Part shown: in pieces, positions 45,063 to 56,527 of the stretch | How the letters are laid out: each line of letters starts with the position of its first letter | How positions within the stretch are numbered: the stretch's first letter is position 1 | DNA from: Trichostrongylus colubriformis | Taxonomy: Eukaryota; Nematoda; Chromadorea; Rhabditida; Trichostrongylidae | Direction: 5' to 3' | DNA length: 64,000 nucleotides | Assembly (NCBI GenBank): GCA_963978905.1 | Contig: OZ022258.1 | Location: forward strand, 27,346,716 to 27,410,715 | Notes under the pieces: model-generated | What the model was told of the DNA's origin: nothing | What the model saw: the letters and a program-made list of their open reading frames with translations, nothing else | Database searches by the model: none | Made by a program: the position numbers and the translations under genes

Positions 45063-45865
45063 TTAACCTAAAATATTCCAATGTTCGTAATGATTGTGTT
45101 GTTCTCGAATTCCATCAAAGATTTTGCATAGCATTACACGTAACATGCATCACTGCGTCCGTAAATCGAGAAATAATCCATCGGAGTAATAATGCGCTTT
45201 AGAGTGGAGCTCGTTCTTGTACCATTTTATGGAGTATAGAATTTTGATCTCATAGAGAATAAGGATACTTCCAAGGCTGGATACGAAACTCGTTACCTGC
45301 TACTGGAATGGAGAGATGGTAGAACATACCACTTCTCAATCGAGCATGCCACAACTGAATGGAAAATGGGTGCCTTGTTGCTATTCTCTATCCATGATGA
45401 GAAGTAAACAAGGAGTTTTGGATCACTCCTTCGCAATGAACAATCTATCCGTATTCTATTGTACCAGTTGGCTGGCGCACACTACTGCGCGCGATTCATG
45501 GCGATGTTGTGCAAAATGGGTTTGATCGGCACGACCACAGTTGTGAAGTTGAGTGAAATTATCTTTCTTCTGCGTTCTGCTGAGCTAATTATTTGGATAA
45601 AAGCAGAGAAGATGACGTGATAAAAAAGCATTTCGGTATTGATATACTTCAGTCGCTTTGTATCGAAACCATTTTGCACGTCATCGACATGGATCGGGCG
45701 CAGTAGTGTGCGCCAGCCAGCTGGTTTAAGTCATTGTTAGGAGTTTAGATAGTTCAGACATCGATAGTTTTGTATTCGACTGCATCGATTGATAACAATT
45801 TGTTCACTTGCTGAGCATCTAATTCGTACACGTTGATGGTGGATCCACATCCCGCGTATCGATGT

Positions 45866-45960
45866 ACAGTAGCGCTCAAAAGTGTTCGGCCAAAACTTTT
45901 TTGTCATAACTTTTTTTCTACTCGACCCAATTTGACAAAATTTCAATACTATGAGGTGCC
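45866..45960 (+). mobile_element. Solitary Tc1-type terminal sequence
   Basis: CAGTAGCGCTCAAAAGTGTT preceded by TA, then CGGCCAAAACTTTTTTGTCATAACTT-type sequence, matches the left end of 52835-53342. No partner end is found before 46738, so this is a remnant cut off by the tandem array. Confidence 0.6.
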
Positions 45961-45979
45961 TGAACGTCACGAAATTAGG

Positions 45980-46620
45980 TATCATATGAAAAACGACCTG
46001 TGCAGATGGGGCCAAGTGTGGTATGGGTAGGGCACAGGACAGGAAGTAAAGACCACACATAGACCAAATTAAGCTCCGCCCACGGGGGCGGGGCTGGCAC
46101 TGGAATGTTTGGCTTTCAGCCCGAAAATGTTGATTACGTTCGAACGTGCTCCTAACGTAAGGAGAAGATGGATTTAGGTCAGGGATGAGTTTGTGAAGGT
46201 CAGGAAAGAATGCAGGGCACATTGGGCGGGGCATTAAAGTGGTGGGCGGAGCTTGGTCGTTACATGAAAAAAGACCTGTGGAGATGGGGACAAATGCGGT
46301 ATGGGTAGGGTATGGGACACTAAGTAAAGACCACACATGGACCAAGTTAAGCTCCGCCCATAATGGGCGGGGCCGTCGTGGAATGTTCAAAAATTGTTGA
46401 TTGTGTTCGAATGTGCCCCAAACATAGGGAGAAGATGGATCAAGGTCAGGGATGAGTTTCTGAAGATCAGGAAAGAATGCAGGGCACACTGGGCGTAGCA
46501 TTTAAATTGGTGGGCGGAGCTTGGACGTTACATGAAAAACGACCTGTGGAGATGGGGACAAGTTTGGATGGGTAGAGCATGGGACAAGAAGTGAAGAACG
46601 CACATGGACTAATTTAAGCT
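45980..46620 (+). repeat. Tandem repeat, 268-278-bp unit, about 2.4 copies
   Basis: ATGAAAA(A)ACGACCTGTG recurs at 45986, 46264 and 46532. Each unit includes GTGGGCGGAGCTTGG and an AAGGAGAAGATGGAT-like word. The 254-codon minus-strand frame (45737-46501) is periodic with the unit and is rejected as a gene. Confidence 0.85.
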
Positions 46621-46781
46621 CCGCCCACGGTGGCTGGGTGTGCACTGAAATACTCTGTCCTCAAGAAAAAGAGCAATACAGGCCGACCTACTGACGCACA
46701 TGATGTTTCGCACACAGTAGTGTGCGCCCGCCAACTGGTACTTAAATAAACACCTATTTTGCACCCTCACCTCACAATTAA

Positions 46782-47183
46782 AAACACCGTTAGGGGCAAT
46801 TTTGGCAAATTGGGGGATTACGAAAGTAGAGGTGATCAGTATTATAACAGTAGAAAAAGAACCACATAAAACGGCGAAAAAACCAAGAAATATGAATCTT
46901 GAAATTCCCTCTTCTCTCTCTCGTCCTCTGCGTCTCTGGTCGGAGTGGACTGAAGATAGGCCAGAGTCTCTACCAGCCGGCCGCGATTGTTTTCCCGCCC
47001 CTCCACGTCGACTTCCCCGGGTGCATAACGGCATAACGGCATGTCGAGCTGAAGGGTCGCCATAAGACCCCAAGTCGCGTTTTTTATGCGATTTTTACCA
47101 CATGTGACCCCTTCTGAAGTAGAAGGTTCGTTTCAGAGAACATGTACTTCCATCTCAGTTTTCCATTACCCCTAATGGTGCCT
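46782..47183. mobile_element. MITE, AGG...CCT / TTAA class, family A copy 2
   Basis: 402 bp, flanked by TTAA on both sides (46778-46781 and 47184-47187), in opposite orientation to 41-433. The first bases are AAACACCGTTAGGGG, one step from the AGGCACC consensus. The minus-strand 154-codon frame crosses the whole MITE and is not a gene. Confidence 0.8.
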
Positions 47184-47389
47184 TTAAACTAAACCGATCA
47201 CAAAATGGGTAACTGTGTAAAACAAAACGATTGCAACATTCTTCACAAGCCATGATTGGCTCACATAGCTATCGTATTTGGAGGGCCGGAGCGGATGGTG
47301 CACCTCGGAGGAGTGCATTCTCTAATTGTGTGACTAATGATTGCACTAATGGATGTGCGGATGGGTGTGAATCCAGCAATGTTGTACAA

Positions 47390-48360
47390 TAATCCTTGCT
47401 AAATCACATTGCTGTGCAGCTCCTGCTAAAATTTTCGTATGGATACCAGTCGGATCACCGAGCCGGTCGGCCGTTTCTTCTTCTAAAGGGGACCGGCTTC
47501 GCCAGCCTTTTCAGATTTCATTTTCCTATGAATGTTACTCACTCTTTACACACAGGGCGTCAGTGGTTATTACTCTACTCCAGTGCCCGCTCTCTGAGGT
47601 TGCAGTACCGGCTCTGCCAAATCTATATGGCTTCCATGTCGATCGACACATGAGGCTTAATGTTCTATGATCAAATCCCTTTACGGAGTCATGCCACCTG
47701 TGGACCATGTGCGCTTCGGAAAAGCAGGCATATGTATATCCCACTTTATGGCGAAACTTTACGTATGGCGAAACACTTCTTCCCCCTTAAACAGCCTTCC
47801 GTCCTTCTCCCGTCTTATGCAGGAAGCTACTATCAGCGGCCTCGTAGAGCAGCGAGGAACTGTCTCTCGAGGATACTAGGAGAATGAAACAATGTATGTT
47901 AAATTCATTTTTGATAAAATAATACCAAGATGTTATTAGGTGTATCTTTGATCAGACGTATGGACATATTGTGTTCTCTTTCGCTACCTATCGACTCGAT
48001 GGAGTGAAGTATTTGCGAGAGGTATGCGCTTCTCCAATCCTGCTCAGTGTGGGCTAAACAGTTGCCACATACCACTTTAAAATCTTTATCACTGAGTACT
48101 CATTGTAACTATCCCTATCAGTAACCACCGTTGACCTATGTGAAGAGTGTGTCTGACGCATTCATAGACCAAATGAAATTTTAAGGGAGTTCGGCGAAGC
48201 GGGGCCCTCTCAAAAAGGAGGAGCGCGCGGCGGCTGCTGGGCAATTTGACTGGTTTTATAGAAAAACCACGAATTCTGATGAAGGCGGCACAGTGGGACG
48301 GCATAGCGATGGCACTCCAAAACAAAAATTCTTATATAACCACATAACCTACACCGTTGA
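47390..48360 (+). repeat. About 1-kb dispersed repeat, copy 1
   Basis: Segments at 47430-47560, 47620-47760 and 47820-47930 match, in inverted order, 63200-63340, 62990-63120 and 62850-62950. 48245-48360 additionally matches 53090-53205 (GGATGGCACTCC, ACCTATACCGTTGAGCGC-type words) inside a Tc1-type MITE. No long frame is shared in a way that suggests protein constraint. Confidence 0.55.
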
Positions 48361-49592
48361 GCGCGATGTGCAGTGGTAAATGACTAGATTATCGAGAAAC
48401 ACTAGACTTAGGTACTAAATGTTCACCAATTTAACGGACTTCGTACTCCAATAAATATAGACGGAAACATTACAATCTTGAACTACGTGAAATCCCAAAT
48501 AGTGTCAGGTATCTGTAGAGAGACCAGACGCGCTAGCGCTCAACACTGCACTCAACACTGTGTGGAGTAATGCAATATGGACTTCTTCGATCTCGGCTGG
48601 TCATGATGGACCATTTCCATGTCACATAATCCTACCGTGTTATTCGCTGCGATAGCTCATCTGGTGTGCAAATATGCGGCCCAATTGGTTTTTGGCGCAA
48701 TCGCGGAAAGGCTAGGTAAGCATATGGTGAGGTGTAATTTTTATTAAACTTTTCTCAACAACTACATGAAAAGCGCTAAATAAGAGCATTCGCTCCGCAT
48801 GGGTCAACGACTTTCCTTTGCTTAGTGTGTTGCCACCCAGTAGCCCACGAATTTTTCCAATTTGTTGAAATTTTCGAATTGATTAAAAACATGTTCCACG
48901 GGGTAATTCGATTACATGAATACAAAATTTTTGTTGGTTTGCACGAAAGGCCTAGTTCGCGCAGATCGCGCTCCAAGAGTTAGCTTGTGATAGTATTATT
49001 GATTTAGAGAGATATCAATAATCCCAGAATCCCAGAATAATAGAATTCAGAGAATCGCTTGGTAGATTTTGAACAGAGAAAAATCCGCGTCCAATAGCGC
49101 TTCGAGTGATATGTGTTTCACTGCAAGTGGGCACTTCCACATGGTGCTCTTCTCCTTTGAGAAAGATTAGGCCATCAGCAACACTATGCACCTCACCTTG
49201 AGTAGATCTACGATAAATAAGAGAAAAGAAAAAACGAAGATCATTCAAGATGTTTTGGAACTTATGTGCCAACATGATAGAGTATAGGCTGCAGAAGCAG
49301 GAGATTGCGAACGAGGTTGATCGTCGAGTTGGTTGAGATTTTGTGTAAGTAAACTGGTCAAGGAACTCACGAAAAGATGGCGGTGCCCAAAAATTTCAAT
49401 CAGGACATATCGGTTAAATAATGCGTGTGCATAAAGATTAAGCTCACAAATATTTATTTTATAGGTGTTATAAAATATCTATCGATACTGAAGAAGAATT
49501 TTGTGATAGACACGAAGGGTAGACACTTCGTTCAGTGAAGACACACCTGAAATAACGTATGTCTGGCGTAGGCGATCACCAAGTCATGTCAA
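48361..49592. other. Foldback fragments and unassigned sequence
   Basis: 48540-48670 resembles the right end of the 25763-29144 foldback (CAATATGGACTTC, GTGTTATTCGC). 48760-49030 is a diverged fragment of the large foldback family (GGTCAACGACTT, AGCCCACGAATTTTT). 49030-49590 shows nothing that I recognise. Confidence 0.4.
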
Positions 49593-49967
49593 CTAACCTA
49601 TTATAAATGATATGTTCTCAAAATTCAATAGGATTGTCTCCTTTCTAGGCACAATGATGAAGAGGGCGAGAAACGGCGTGTGCTGTAGGTCGCCGGTGAT
49701 CGCCGCGAAAATACTCGTAAAAAGTCGGAAAAAATGCTGTCGTAGCAGTACTCCCAGAAGCAGTGAATGAATGGTCAGAGGTAGTGCAGGTTCCACGCTT
49801 TGGGAAGTATATGTTGGTAAAATTGATGGCTCAATATCCGAAAAATGGGGGAGCGTTGTCGCAAGACGGTACGGCGAAGTACCCAAATTCCACAATTCTG
49901 CCGAATTTTTGTCAAAACCAATCAGAACAGACTCAACGATTTGATCAGGAGACACATAATCCCTAAA
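49593..49967 (-). CDS. Hypothetical protein or exon, about 120 codons
   Basis: The minus-strand frame reads DYVSPDQIVESVLIGFDKNS and continues AELWNLGTSPYRLATTLPHF with protein-like composition, a hydrophobic helix-like segment (SLLLGVLLRQHFFRLFTSIF, about residues 65-85) and a tail ending NFENISFIIG and TAG. It has no ATG near the start, so it would be a last exon. A CATTTTCTGCTGGAAACC region upstream gives no clear acceptor. It is collinear with the frame at 50096-50332 on the same strand, which might be the preceding exon. No family recognised. Confidence 0.35.
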   Translation of the reverse strand, partial: FRDYVSPDQIVESVLIGFDKNSAELWNLGTSPYRLATTLPHFSDIEPSILPTYTSQSVEPALPLTIHSLLLGVLLRQHFFRLFTSIFAAITGDLQHTPFLALFIIVPRKETILLNFENISFIIG

Positions 49968-50095
49968 TAATACCTCACCTCACAACCGATTTGGATGGTT
50001 TCCAGCAGAAAATGGCCCTGACCCACAAAGCATAGTTGCGGCAGCTGCGGTCTAAGAACAGCCCTACGACTTTATCACTACGCTGCAGACAGCAT

Positions 50096-50332
50096 GAATC
50101 CTAACCTGCTCAAATATTCTTCCAAGGTATCTTGAAGGGCTAAACCTACACTACTCCCCATAATTTTCTTGATTTTTTGGTTTGCTTTGGCGAAAGTTCT
50201 GCACGATTTGCACAATGGTCGTATGCGTTCGGCGGGAAAGCTCTTCCTCACCTTCCTCGTCAGTTGTATGGCAACAGACGCCCTTATCAAATTCTTGGGG
50301 CGCGTAATGACCGCATTTCGAACAATATCCAT
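50096..50332 (-). CDS. Hypothetical basic protein or exon
   Basis: The minus-strand ATG at 50332 opens MDIVRNAVITRPKNLIRASV, a basic stretch (LTRKVRKSFPAERIRPLC, KANQKIKKIMG) and then GLALQDTLEEYLSRLGFML. A possible GTAGGT donor lies near 50145. Composition looks coding but there is no domain match and no conserved neighbour to test it with. Confidence 0.3.
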
Positions 50333-50595
50333 ATTAACATCTCCTTTGCGGCTGCTTCCTCGAGAGGAAAATTCGTTGCATATATATACGCAGTAGCGGT
50401 CGAAAGTTCAGAAACTTTTGAGTTTTCAGCCTCCGTCGATTCAGAAACGACGGAGTTGTTTCGAAGTTACAAAGTAAGTATAAGGTCAAGTAGAGAACAC
50501 CGTGCGTAACTTCGTTCGTTGAAAGTGGGAGTTTCATGTGATTAAATACTTATCATGTCAAAAAAGATACGTCAAATGTTCAAATACTTCTCAAT

Positions 50596-52436
50596 AAGGC
50601 AGCGTTCATACTTTTGGAATTTAGGTTTTTGCGTTTTTGTGGAAAAAAGAAAAGATACGTATCGACTGAAAAAACTGCGTTTTTGCGTTTTTGTGGAAAG
50701 AAGAGTAGATACGTATCGATTTGCGGACTTTGCGTTTTTGTGGAAATGTGGAATTGTGGAAAGCGGGGAAGCCACGTGCGCGGTGCGTGTCATTCCACGC
50801 AGCTCATCATTCGCGAACGGTCGAACGGATGATGATGAGCTAATTGTTCTCATTTTCTCGAATTCGGAAAGAGCTTATATAAATAAGGATAAAAGGATAA
50901 GAGCTCATATACATTTGATAAATGGTTTTAGCGGACTTTGAAGAGAAACTGCCATTTTCGTGCAGGGATATGGACATAATTTTGTGAGAAGTACAGTTTC
51001 TCTCCAAAATTAAATGTCACACGGTTGTGCTAAGGTGGATTGTCAATTACGATCTAGAACCGATTCAGAACGAGTCTGCCATTTCTTCCCTGAAAATTTC
51101 TTACATAAAAGGCAGACTGACGACAATGTCGTCTTGATCTATGGGGCCTGGTCAAGGACTCTGATCGCGCGGGAAAAGGGGGATAAAGACCCTGCTGGAG
51201 CAAGGAAAGGGTTCTTTTTCTTCTCGCCTACCTTTATCGATTATTGCGCATAATTGTTCTGTTCACTAATCGACAGATTTCAGAAGTTTGAGAAGTTCGA
51301 GTTGTTATAAATTGATTTTACGTCGAGTGAAGAACAGAAGCATTATCCAAGTTGGTGGTCTCGAGTAACTATATCCTCATATAAGTTGAGCGACACTGAA
51401 TCACGTTACAGACATCTTTGAAATCTGTTCAAGATCGTTATTGAAAATTCATCTTAGCACGGGTGTGTTGCAAGAGTTCCGATGATTACTGCGGGGTCAG
51501 GACGCCCATGAGTGGGGTTACTTCGCGAGAGAATTGATTTACTACCTAGTCAAGATCTTGGCTACGTAGCTGCACCACTCATGTCACGGATAAGCGTCGG
51601 AATAAAGGCAGATACTCGTTAAGGTAATATGTAATAAAGATGGAAAACTTGTAATTTAAATAATTAAGTTAGGGCATCTTCAACTAGATACAAATTCTCA
51701 CTGAAAACAGAAACGAATTATGATAAGGTGGGGGGGGGGGAGCTAGTCTGTAACAGCTCGTATTGCATAGTTTTAGTCTCACAAGAATCTTGATTTCGTC
51801 GTTATTACTCTCCACACATCACTGCTGACATGAATTCCCGGTACGCTGTTCGGAACACTCGCCACCCAAAGACACACTACAGTGTGACAGCAGACGAAAG
51901 TCACATATCAGAGACGAATGATCGAGAGCACGAAAGAGTGAACGAGAAGGGAACAACCGTTGAAAAAGCAATGTATAAGATCAATCTGTTTCTTCAGTGT
52001 AGAAAGTGCTTTGTCTTATCATCCACGTTCGCTGACGAAGCAATCGACACGTATCTTATCCATTTCCTCGTTTCCACAAAAACGCAAAAACGCAAATTCC
52101 GCAAATCGATACGTATCTAATCTTCTTTCCACAAAAACGCAAATTCCACGATTCCGCATTTCCACAAAAACGCAAAAACGCAAGTTCCGCAAATCGATAC
52201 GTATCTAATCTTCTTTCCACAAAAACGCAAAAACGCAAATTCCACGCTCTCCTTTCTCTAATTCTCTCATCTCTTCGTGGCATGAAAATCGATGCGTATC
52301 TAATGCTTTATCCGCATTTCCACAATTCCGCATTTCCGCAAAAACGCAAAAACGCAAATCGATACGTATCTATTCTTCTTTCCACAAAAACGCAAAAACG
52401 CAAAAACGCAAATCCCAAAAGTATGAACGCTGCCTA
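50596..52436. mobile_element. Foldback element rich in AAAAACGC and CGATACGTATC repeats
   Basis: The ends are inverted: AGGCAGCGTTCATACTTTTGG at 50597 and CCAAAAGTATGAACGCTGCCT near 52433. Both arms (about 50620-50770 and 52060-52420) are built from short units: TTTTTGCGTTTTTGTGG (or complement) alternating with ATCGATACGTATC, seen at least twice on the left and four times on the right. The middle 1.2 kb is unrelated. The frames with FCVFVEKR repeats are translations of the array. The TIR sequence resembles a mariner-type end, but there is no transposase. Confidence 0.7.
51730..51740 (+). repeat. G11 homopolymer tract
   Basis: Eleven consecutive G inside the middle of the 50.6-52.4 kb foldback. 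Confidence 0.95.
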
Positions 52437-52494
52437 ACAAAGAAAATGGGACCTAATAATATCACAATACAAGTCAAAACCAGTATTTCGTCGG

Positions 52495-53926
52495 AACCAT
52501 CTAACTCGATGACGCCTTGCACATTCCGGTATTGAATCGATTGAGCATCAATTTTTAGCTGAAGAATCGGAGCCTATTCTTTGAAAAAAATATCAAGCCA
52601 TTCATCACAATTCTTCACTGAACTGTGTCTTTTACGACGTCAGGGCAGTAACTCTCTGCGATATCAGAAGGTCGGCTACGAGGCAAGAGGCATGCCCTGG
52701 ACCAAGTCATGCATAAAAGTTCATTAAGCAGCATTCTTTGACGAGCAAGAGGAAGCTGGTACTCTCCAGGAAACCCTTGTACGTGGCCGAATTCATGTTT
52801 CCATAGATACGGAAAAGTGGGTCAACGCAATATACAGTAGCGCTCAAAAGTCTTCGGCCAAAACTCTTTTGTCATAACTTTTTTTGTACTTGACCAAATT
52901 TGACAAAATTTTAGTATGTTATGCCGAAACCTATTGCCAACATTCCCTCCTACTTGAGTGCCGCTTGACTCTTTTCATGGTTTTTTACAAGAATTTACTA
53001 CAAGACCACCCAAAAAAGTAAAAGGCTCGACTAAGAAAAACGGCTTTCATTACAAAAACAAAATGAGCAAGCCTCAGAGGACATAAATTTTTTTTGTAGA
53101 GAGACCACGACTTTTGATGACAGAGGCACCGCGGGATGGCATAGGGATGGCACTCCAAAAACAAAAAATTTCATATAACCGCGCAACCTATACCGTTGAG
53201 CGCCAAAATAATATATTAAGTATGCAGTGTATCTAAGTACAACATACTAAAATTTTTCTTAGATCGGTGCAGTTGCAAAAAAGTTACATGTGAAAAACCC
53301 AAAGTGAAAGACCATTCCGCCGAACACTTTTGAGCGCTACTGTAGATCAACACTCCTTATACCATCACTTTACCTCCGCCGTGCTTCACTGTTGGTACCT
53401 GGTATCTGAGAAATTTCTCTTGTTCATGGAACCATCGCTATCAAAGTGGTGGAACTTCGATTCGTCGCTCAATAAAGCTTTCCACTTCTCTGGTGGCAAG
53501 TGTAGACGGAAATCCAATTGCGCCATCCTATTCATTGAGTTCACTAGTAGCTTCCTACTGGGACGTCCTCCAAATAACCCGTTAAGTCAAAGACAACACT
53601 AAACAGTACCTTGCCTAATAGAAAGGCCGGAAATTTGTCACTTGCTCAAGAAAATCCTTGACGAAGCGCGCGGGTCAGCATGCGAGCTCCCTACGATGAA
53701 TGTCTTCCCTTGGTGTCGACATACGCGGTATTCCTGAACTATGAGTCTTCACCACATCTCCTTGCCTTTGACAGCACTTGAAAACCTCGGTGATCGTGCT
53801 TCTAGGGTGGTTATATTGTTGTGCAAGAAGGTTCTTGGGTTCAGATTGAATGGTCCGAACAATCGCTTCCTATAAAGCTAGTGCTACTTCTTTACCAGAT
53901 TCGTCTGAAAAGAGGTACTGTGCCAT
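52495..53926 (-). pseudogene. Tc1-like transposase relic, interrupted
   Basis: Minus strand from the ATG at 53926. The N-terminal helix-turn-helix part reads AIVRTIQSEPKNLLAQQYNH and STITEVFKCC; the next part NRMAQLDFRLHLPPEKWKAL leads to the first catalytic site LLSDESKFHHFDSDGS and then VPTVKHGGGKVMV. Here a 508-bp element (52835-53342) interrupts the gene. Beyond it the frame resumes with YCVDPLFRIYGNMNSATYKG and FLES, and ends with a weak third-acid region (WLDIFFKE ... GVIELDG). Stops and shifts are common. The order and spacing are those of Tc1 family transposases. Confidence 0.75.
52835..53342. mobile_element. Non-autonomous Tc1-type element nested in a Tc1-like relic
   Basis: CAGTAGCGCTCAAAAGTCTT at the left and CACTTTTGAGCGCTACTG at the right, flanked by TA on both sides (52833-52834 and 53343-53344). 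It carries a segment (53090-53205) that also occurs in the 1-kb repeat at 48245-48360. Taking it out restores the collinear reading VMV-x-GVLIYCVDPL of the host transposase. Confidence 0.85.
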
Positions 53927-53935
53927 GATTCAAAC

Positions 53936-54669
53936 TAAAATTGCAAGCCTCAACAAAACAGGAGCGGGATGGTATTGCTGTTTGGGAGCTACCATACTTC
54001 TGGTGCGCCATTAATGTGTAGAACAGACAATATAGATCAAATTATGTATTAATTTTTGGCAAGCAGTGTCACGCATTGTGCTTTCCATTCAATTTTATAG
54101 CTATCATGTGAATTCGGAACGAATTGGCCTTTTCGTATTTTGACACTGGGAAGTGAGTTTTGAATTAATATGTGAACAGTAAAAAGAGTGCTCCTTGTTT
54201 GAGCCTCAGCGTGCGGTTGAGCTCCTCAGGTATGGGATTATGACCAATAGAAGATTTTTAGACAGTCACTTCGCAAAGGGTGCAAAAAGTCTCTGGAACA
54301 CACCTGACTGAAGTTCACGCTAGAACTCATTTTTCATTGCTCCTAAAATGGAATCTTCGATGCATCTTTTCTATGTAGGTGTCATTAGCATGAAGACAAA
54401 GTGTTGTGTTCAACATGAAGTTGTGATGATTAATGCCTTCATACTTCAATTTTTTCATCATTTTAATTTTTTAGCGACCTGTCTTTCGTCACGCTTCACA
54501 AGTAAGGACTGCCAGCTTCCGGTGGCTGATCAAAACGAGCTTGCCCTATATATTCGAACGATTGTTTCCATGTATATTCAAACCTGCTGAGCGATTCCGG
54601 GAGCAAAATTTTGAAGACCCGAATTATATTGCGCAATCTACAGGCTTCAGAAAATTTGCTGTACCTTGA
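53936..54669. other. Unassigned sequence
   Basis: An 80-codon plus frame (54348-54590) includes a TTTTAATTTTTTAG acceptor-like site (about 54472) and ends TSKDCQLPVADQNELALYIR and on to TGA, so a short terminal exon is possible but weak. CCATACTTCTGGTGCGCC near 53990 may be the old right end of the Tc1-like relic. Confidence 0.3.
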
Positions 54670-55122
54670 AGGCACACCTCGCGAAAAATTGTGAGAGCTA
54701 TCGCGGGTGTTACAGGATGAAGAGGCCCTGGTTTATCAATTAGTGAAGAAAAATGAATCGAGACCCCTCAAAACCACCACAAATAAAGCTCCCTGCCCTC
54801 AGTTCTCGTACGAGTATTGGAGATTATAGAAGAGTTTTTCCACGATGATATCGCGCAAAATGCTAAGATATCACCTGTTCTCCCTTGCTGGAGCTACCTT
54901 CGCTATTCAAATTGCTGTCTTATCTTGTCTTATCATAAGTTTCCCATTCGTCTATGCCGGGTGCGATTCGGCTCGGTGGACTCAACTCGGCTCAGGTCGA
55001 CCAGGCCGTACGCGGCGGGGGTGAGCCGTGTCGCCGCGGAAAGGGTGCAATCTTCACAATTAGCCAAGGACCTACCTGCCCTGAGAAGGTAAGGACCATT
55101 TTGATCATCGCGTGGTGTGCCT
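54670..55122. mobile_element. MITE, AGG...CCT / TTAA class, family D copy 2
   Basis: 453 bp, AGGCACACCTCGCGAAAAAT at the left and CGCGTGGTGTGCCT at the right. Flanks TTGA (54666-54669) and CTGA (55123-55126). The interior matches 10424-10881 in inverted orientation, including the GGCTCGGTGGACTCAACTC segment. The frame MPGAIRLGGLNSAQVDQAVR is part of the repeat, shared with 10583-10131. Confidence 0.8.
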
Positions 55123-56449
55123 CTGAAGACAGCGATAGGGGTAATGTGGGTAATGGGAACTCCCAAACTGGGTCACGCAAATGAAAGCTAGAGGTCAAAA
55201 AAGACTATATGTAGCGAAATTTCTTATGACAAATAGTGCCCCCGGCTTCATAAGAGTCGTCTTCTTCGACAGCTACCACTTGATTTCACCAGCCCGCCCC
55301 TTTTAAGATCAACGGCTGTGAGAGGAGCTTATTTCTCGGGTTTCAACCATTTCATTCGGTTATTCTTCGCTTCCGTACTATTGAGCGCCCCGACCTTCAT
55401 ATGTGATGATCCTTCCACCACCTTCCATCTTGCCCCCTATGGTCGACGCTGCTAGAATAACTGAAGATTTAGATTTAGATTCACGTGCATGTTTTATCCA
55501 TTTTTCTCATGACCAGTTTTAGCTACGCGAAGCAGCGAACGAAAAACCACCGAAAATCGATAGGTAATTATTCGTCCGTCTCTATTGCTATAACTTCTTT
55601 TACTGTTTCCCAAATAACTTGAAAGTGATGCGACTAGGAAGCTCTGCTCATGAGGAATTCAGGAATTTGTGCAACTTTCACTTTTCTTCACTACTACATG
55701 ACACTTTCATAGATTTTTACAGAATTTGCCTCAAATTACCGCATGCTATTTTCGTCAACGTGGCACAATAGTAAACCCTCCACTTTGACTGTGAGTTTCG
55801 GAACAAAATTCACCGTCATGAATGCCTACATATTCGTTAAGAGCATGAGCTCATGATTATTTAGTATCTTCCATACAAGGATTCGGCAAATTCGAATTGA
55901 AAATTGTGCCTCAGAAACCACTTTTTCAAACTTCATGTTTTCACAGCCTGCCTTTTGAGAGGAACACGTCGCCTCAAACTAGGAAGTGGTAATGCCATGT
56001 CCACTTGTTCAAAAGGGCTTCAAAGGTGAGTTCGCGGTCGTTTTTTTTAATTCCAATATTCCGAGCACGGTCATTATTTAGGAAGGCAATTTTGTTAAAT
56101 TTTAACTGTGAATCCCTGTGACTACCAGGAGAGTCATTTCATCTATGAACATAAGGGCTCACAGACTTTGTTGACTACTGCGCAATAATAAACGGTAGCG
56201 TGTTTGCTGCTCGGATTCGACAACGTTCACCTTCATTGTTAAAACACATTTTCTTACTTAAAAACGGCAGGTTCTAGGTAATATTCAAGGCATATGACGC
56301 GACTCTTTTGGTAGGCAGGGGATCGGAGTTGAAATTCAACGAAAATGCATCCTCAATATTGACAGTGCTTGGAAGAAAACAAACCAAGGACGACTGCACT
56401 ACTCACCTTGAAAGCGCTTTTGATAATTAGTGGAAGCATGACAATACTA
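55123..56449. other. Unassigned sequence
   Basis: AT-rich and without long open frames. I see no repeat known from elsewhere in the window and no gene. Confidence 0.4.
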
Positions 56450-56527
56450 TTAGGTTGTCTCAAAAGTCCTGTAGGTTTTTTTTCTCGATCATCGCTTTTT
56501 ATTACTTTTTCTTCCAAACAGCCACAA

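Larger units (their letters stand above)
45464..46738. mobile_element. Foldback-type element with CCAGTTGG ends and an internal tandem array
   Basis: It starts CCAGTTGGCTGGCGCACACT and ends AGTGTGCGCCCGCCAACTGG. The first 261 bp match the MITE-like unit at 12487-12752 and the following 140 bp match 12755-12900. Inside lie a solitary Tc1-type end (45866) and three copies of a 268-278-bp tandem repeat. No transposase frame. Confidence 0.7.

Noticed and set aside
45737..46501. 254-codon open frame on the minus strand
   Set aside because: It is periodic with the 268-278-bp tandem repeat, rich in Pro/His/Ser, and crosses a transposon end. No splice or domain support.
46609..47073. 154-codon minus-strand frame similar to that at 154-501
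   Set aside because: Both lie inside copies of the family A MITE and recur only because the MITE does.
50555..50941. 128-codon plus-strand frame with FCVFVEKR repeats
   Set aside because: It is a translation of the AAAAACGC-type array in a foldback; the peptide repeats because the DNA does.
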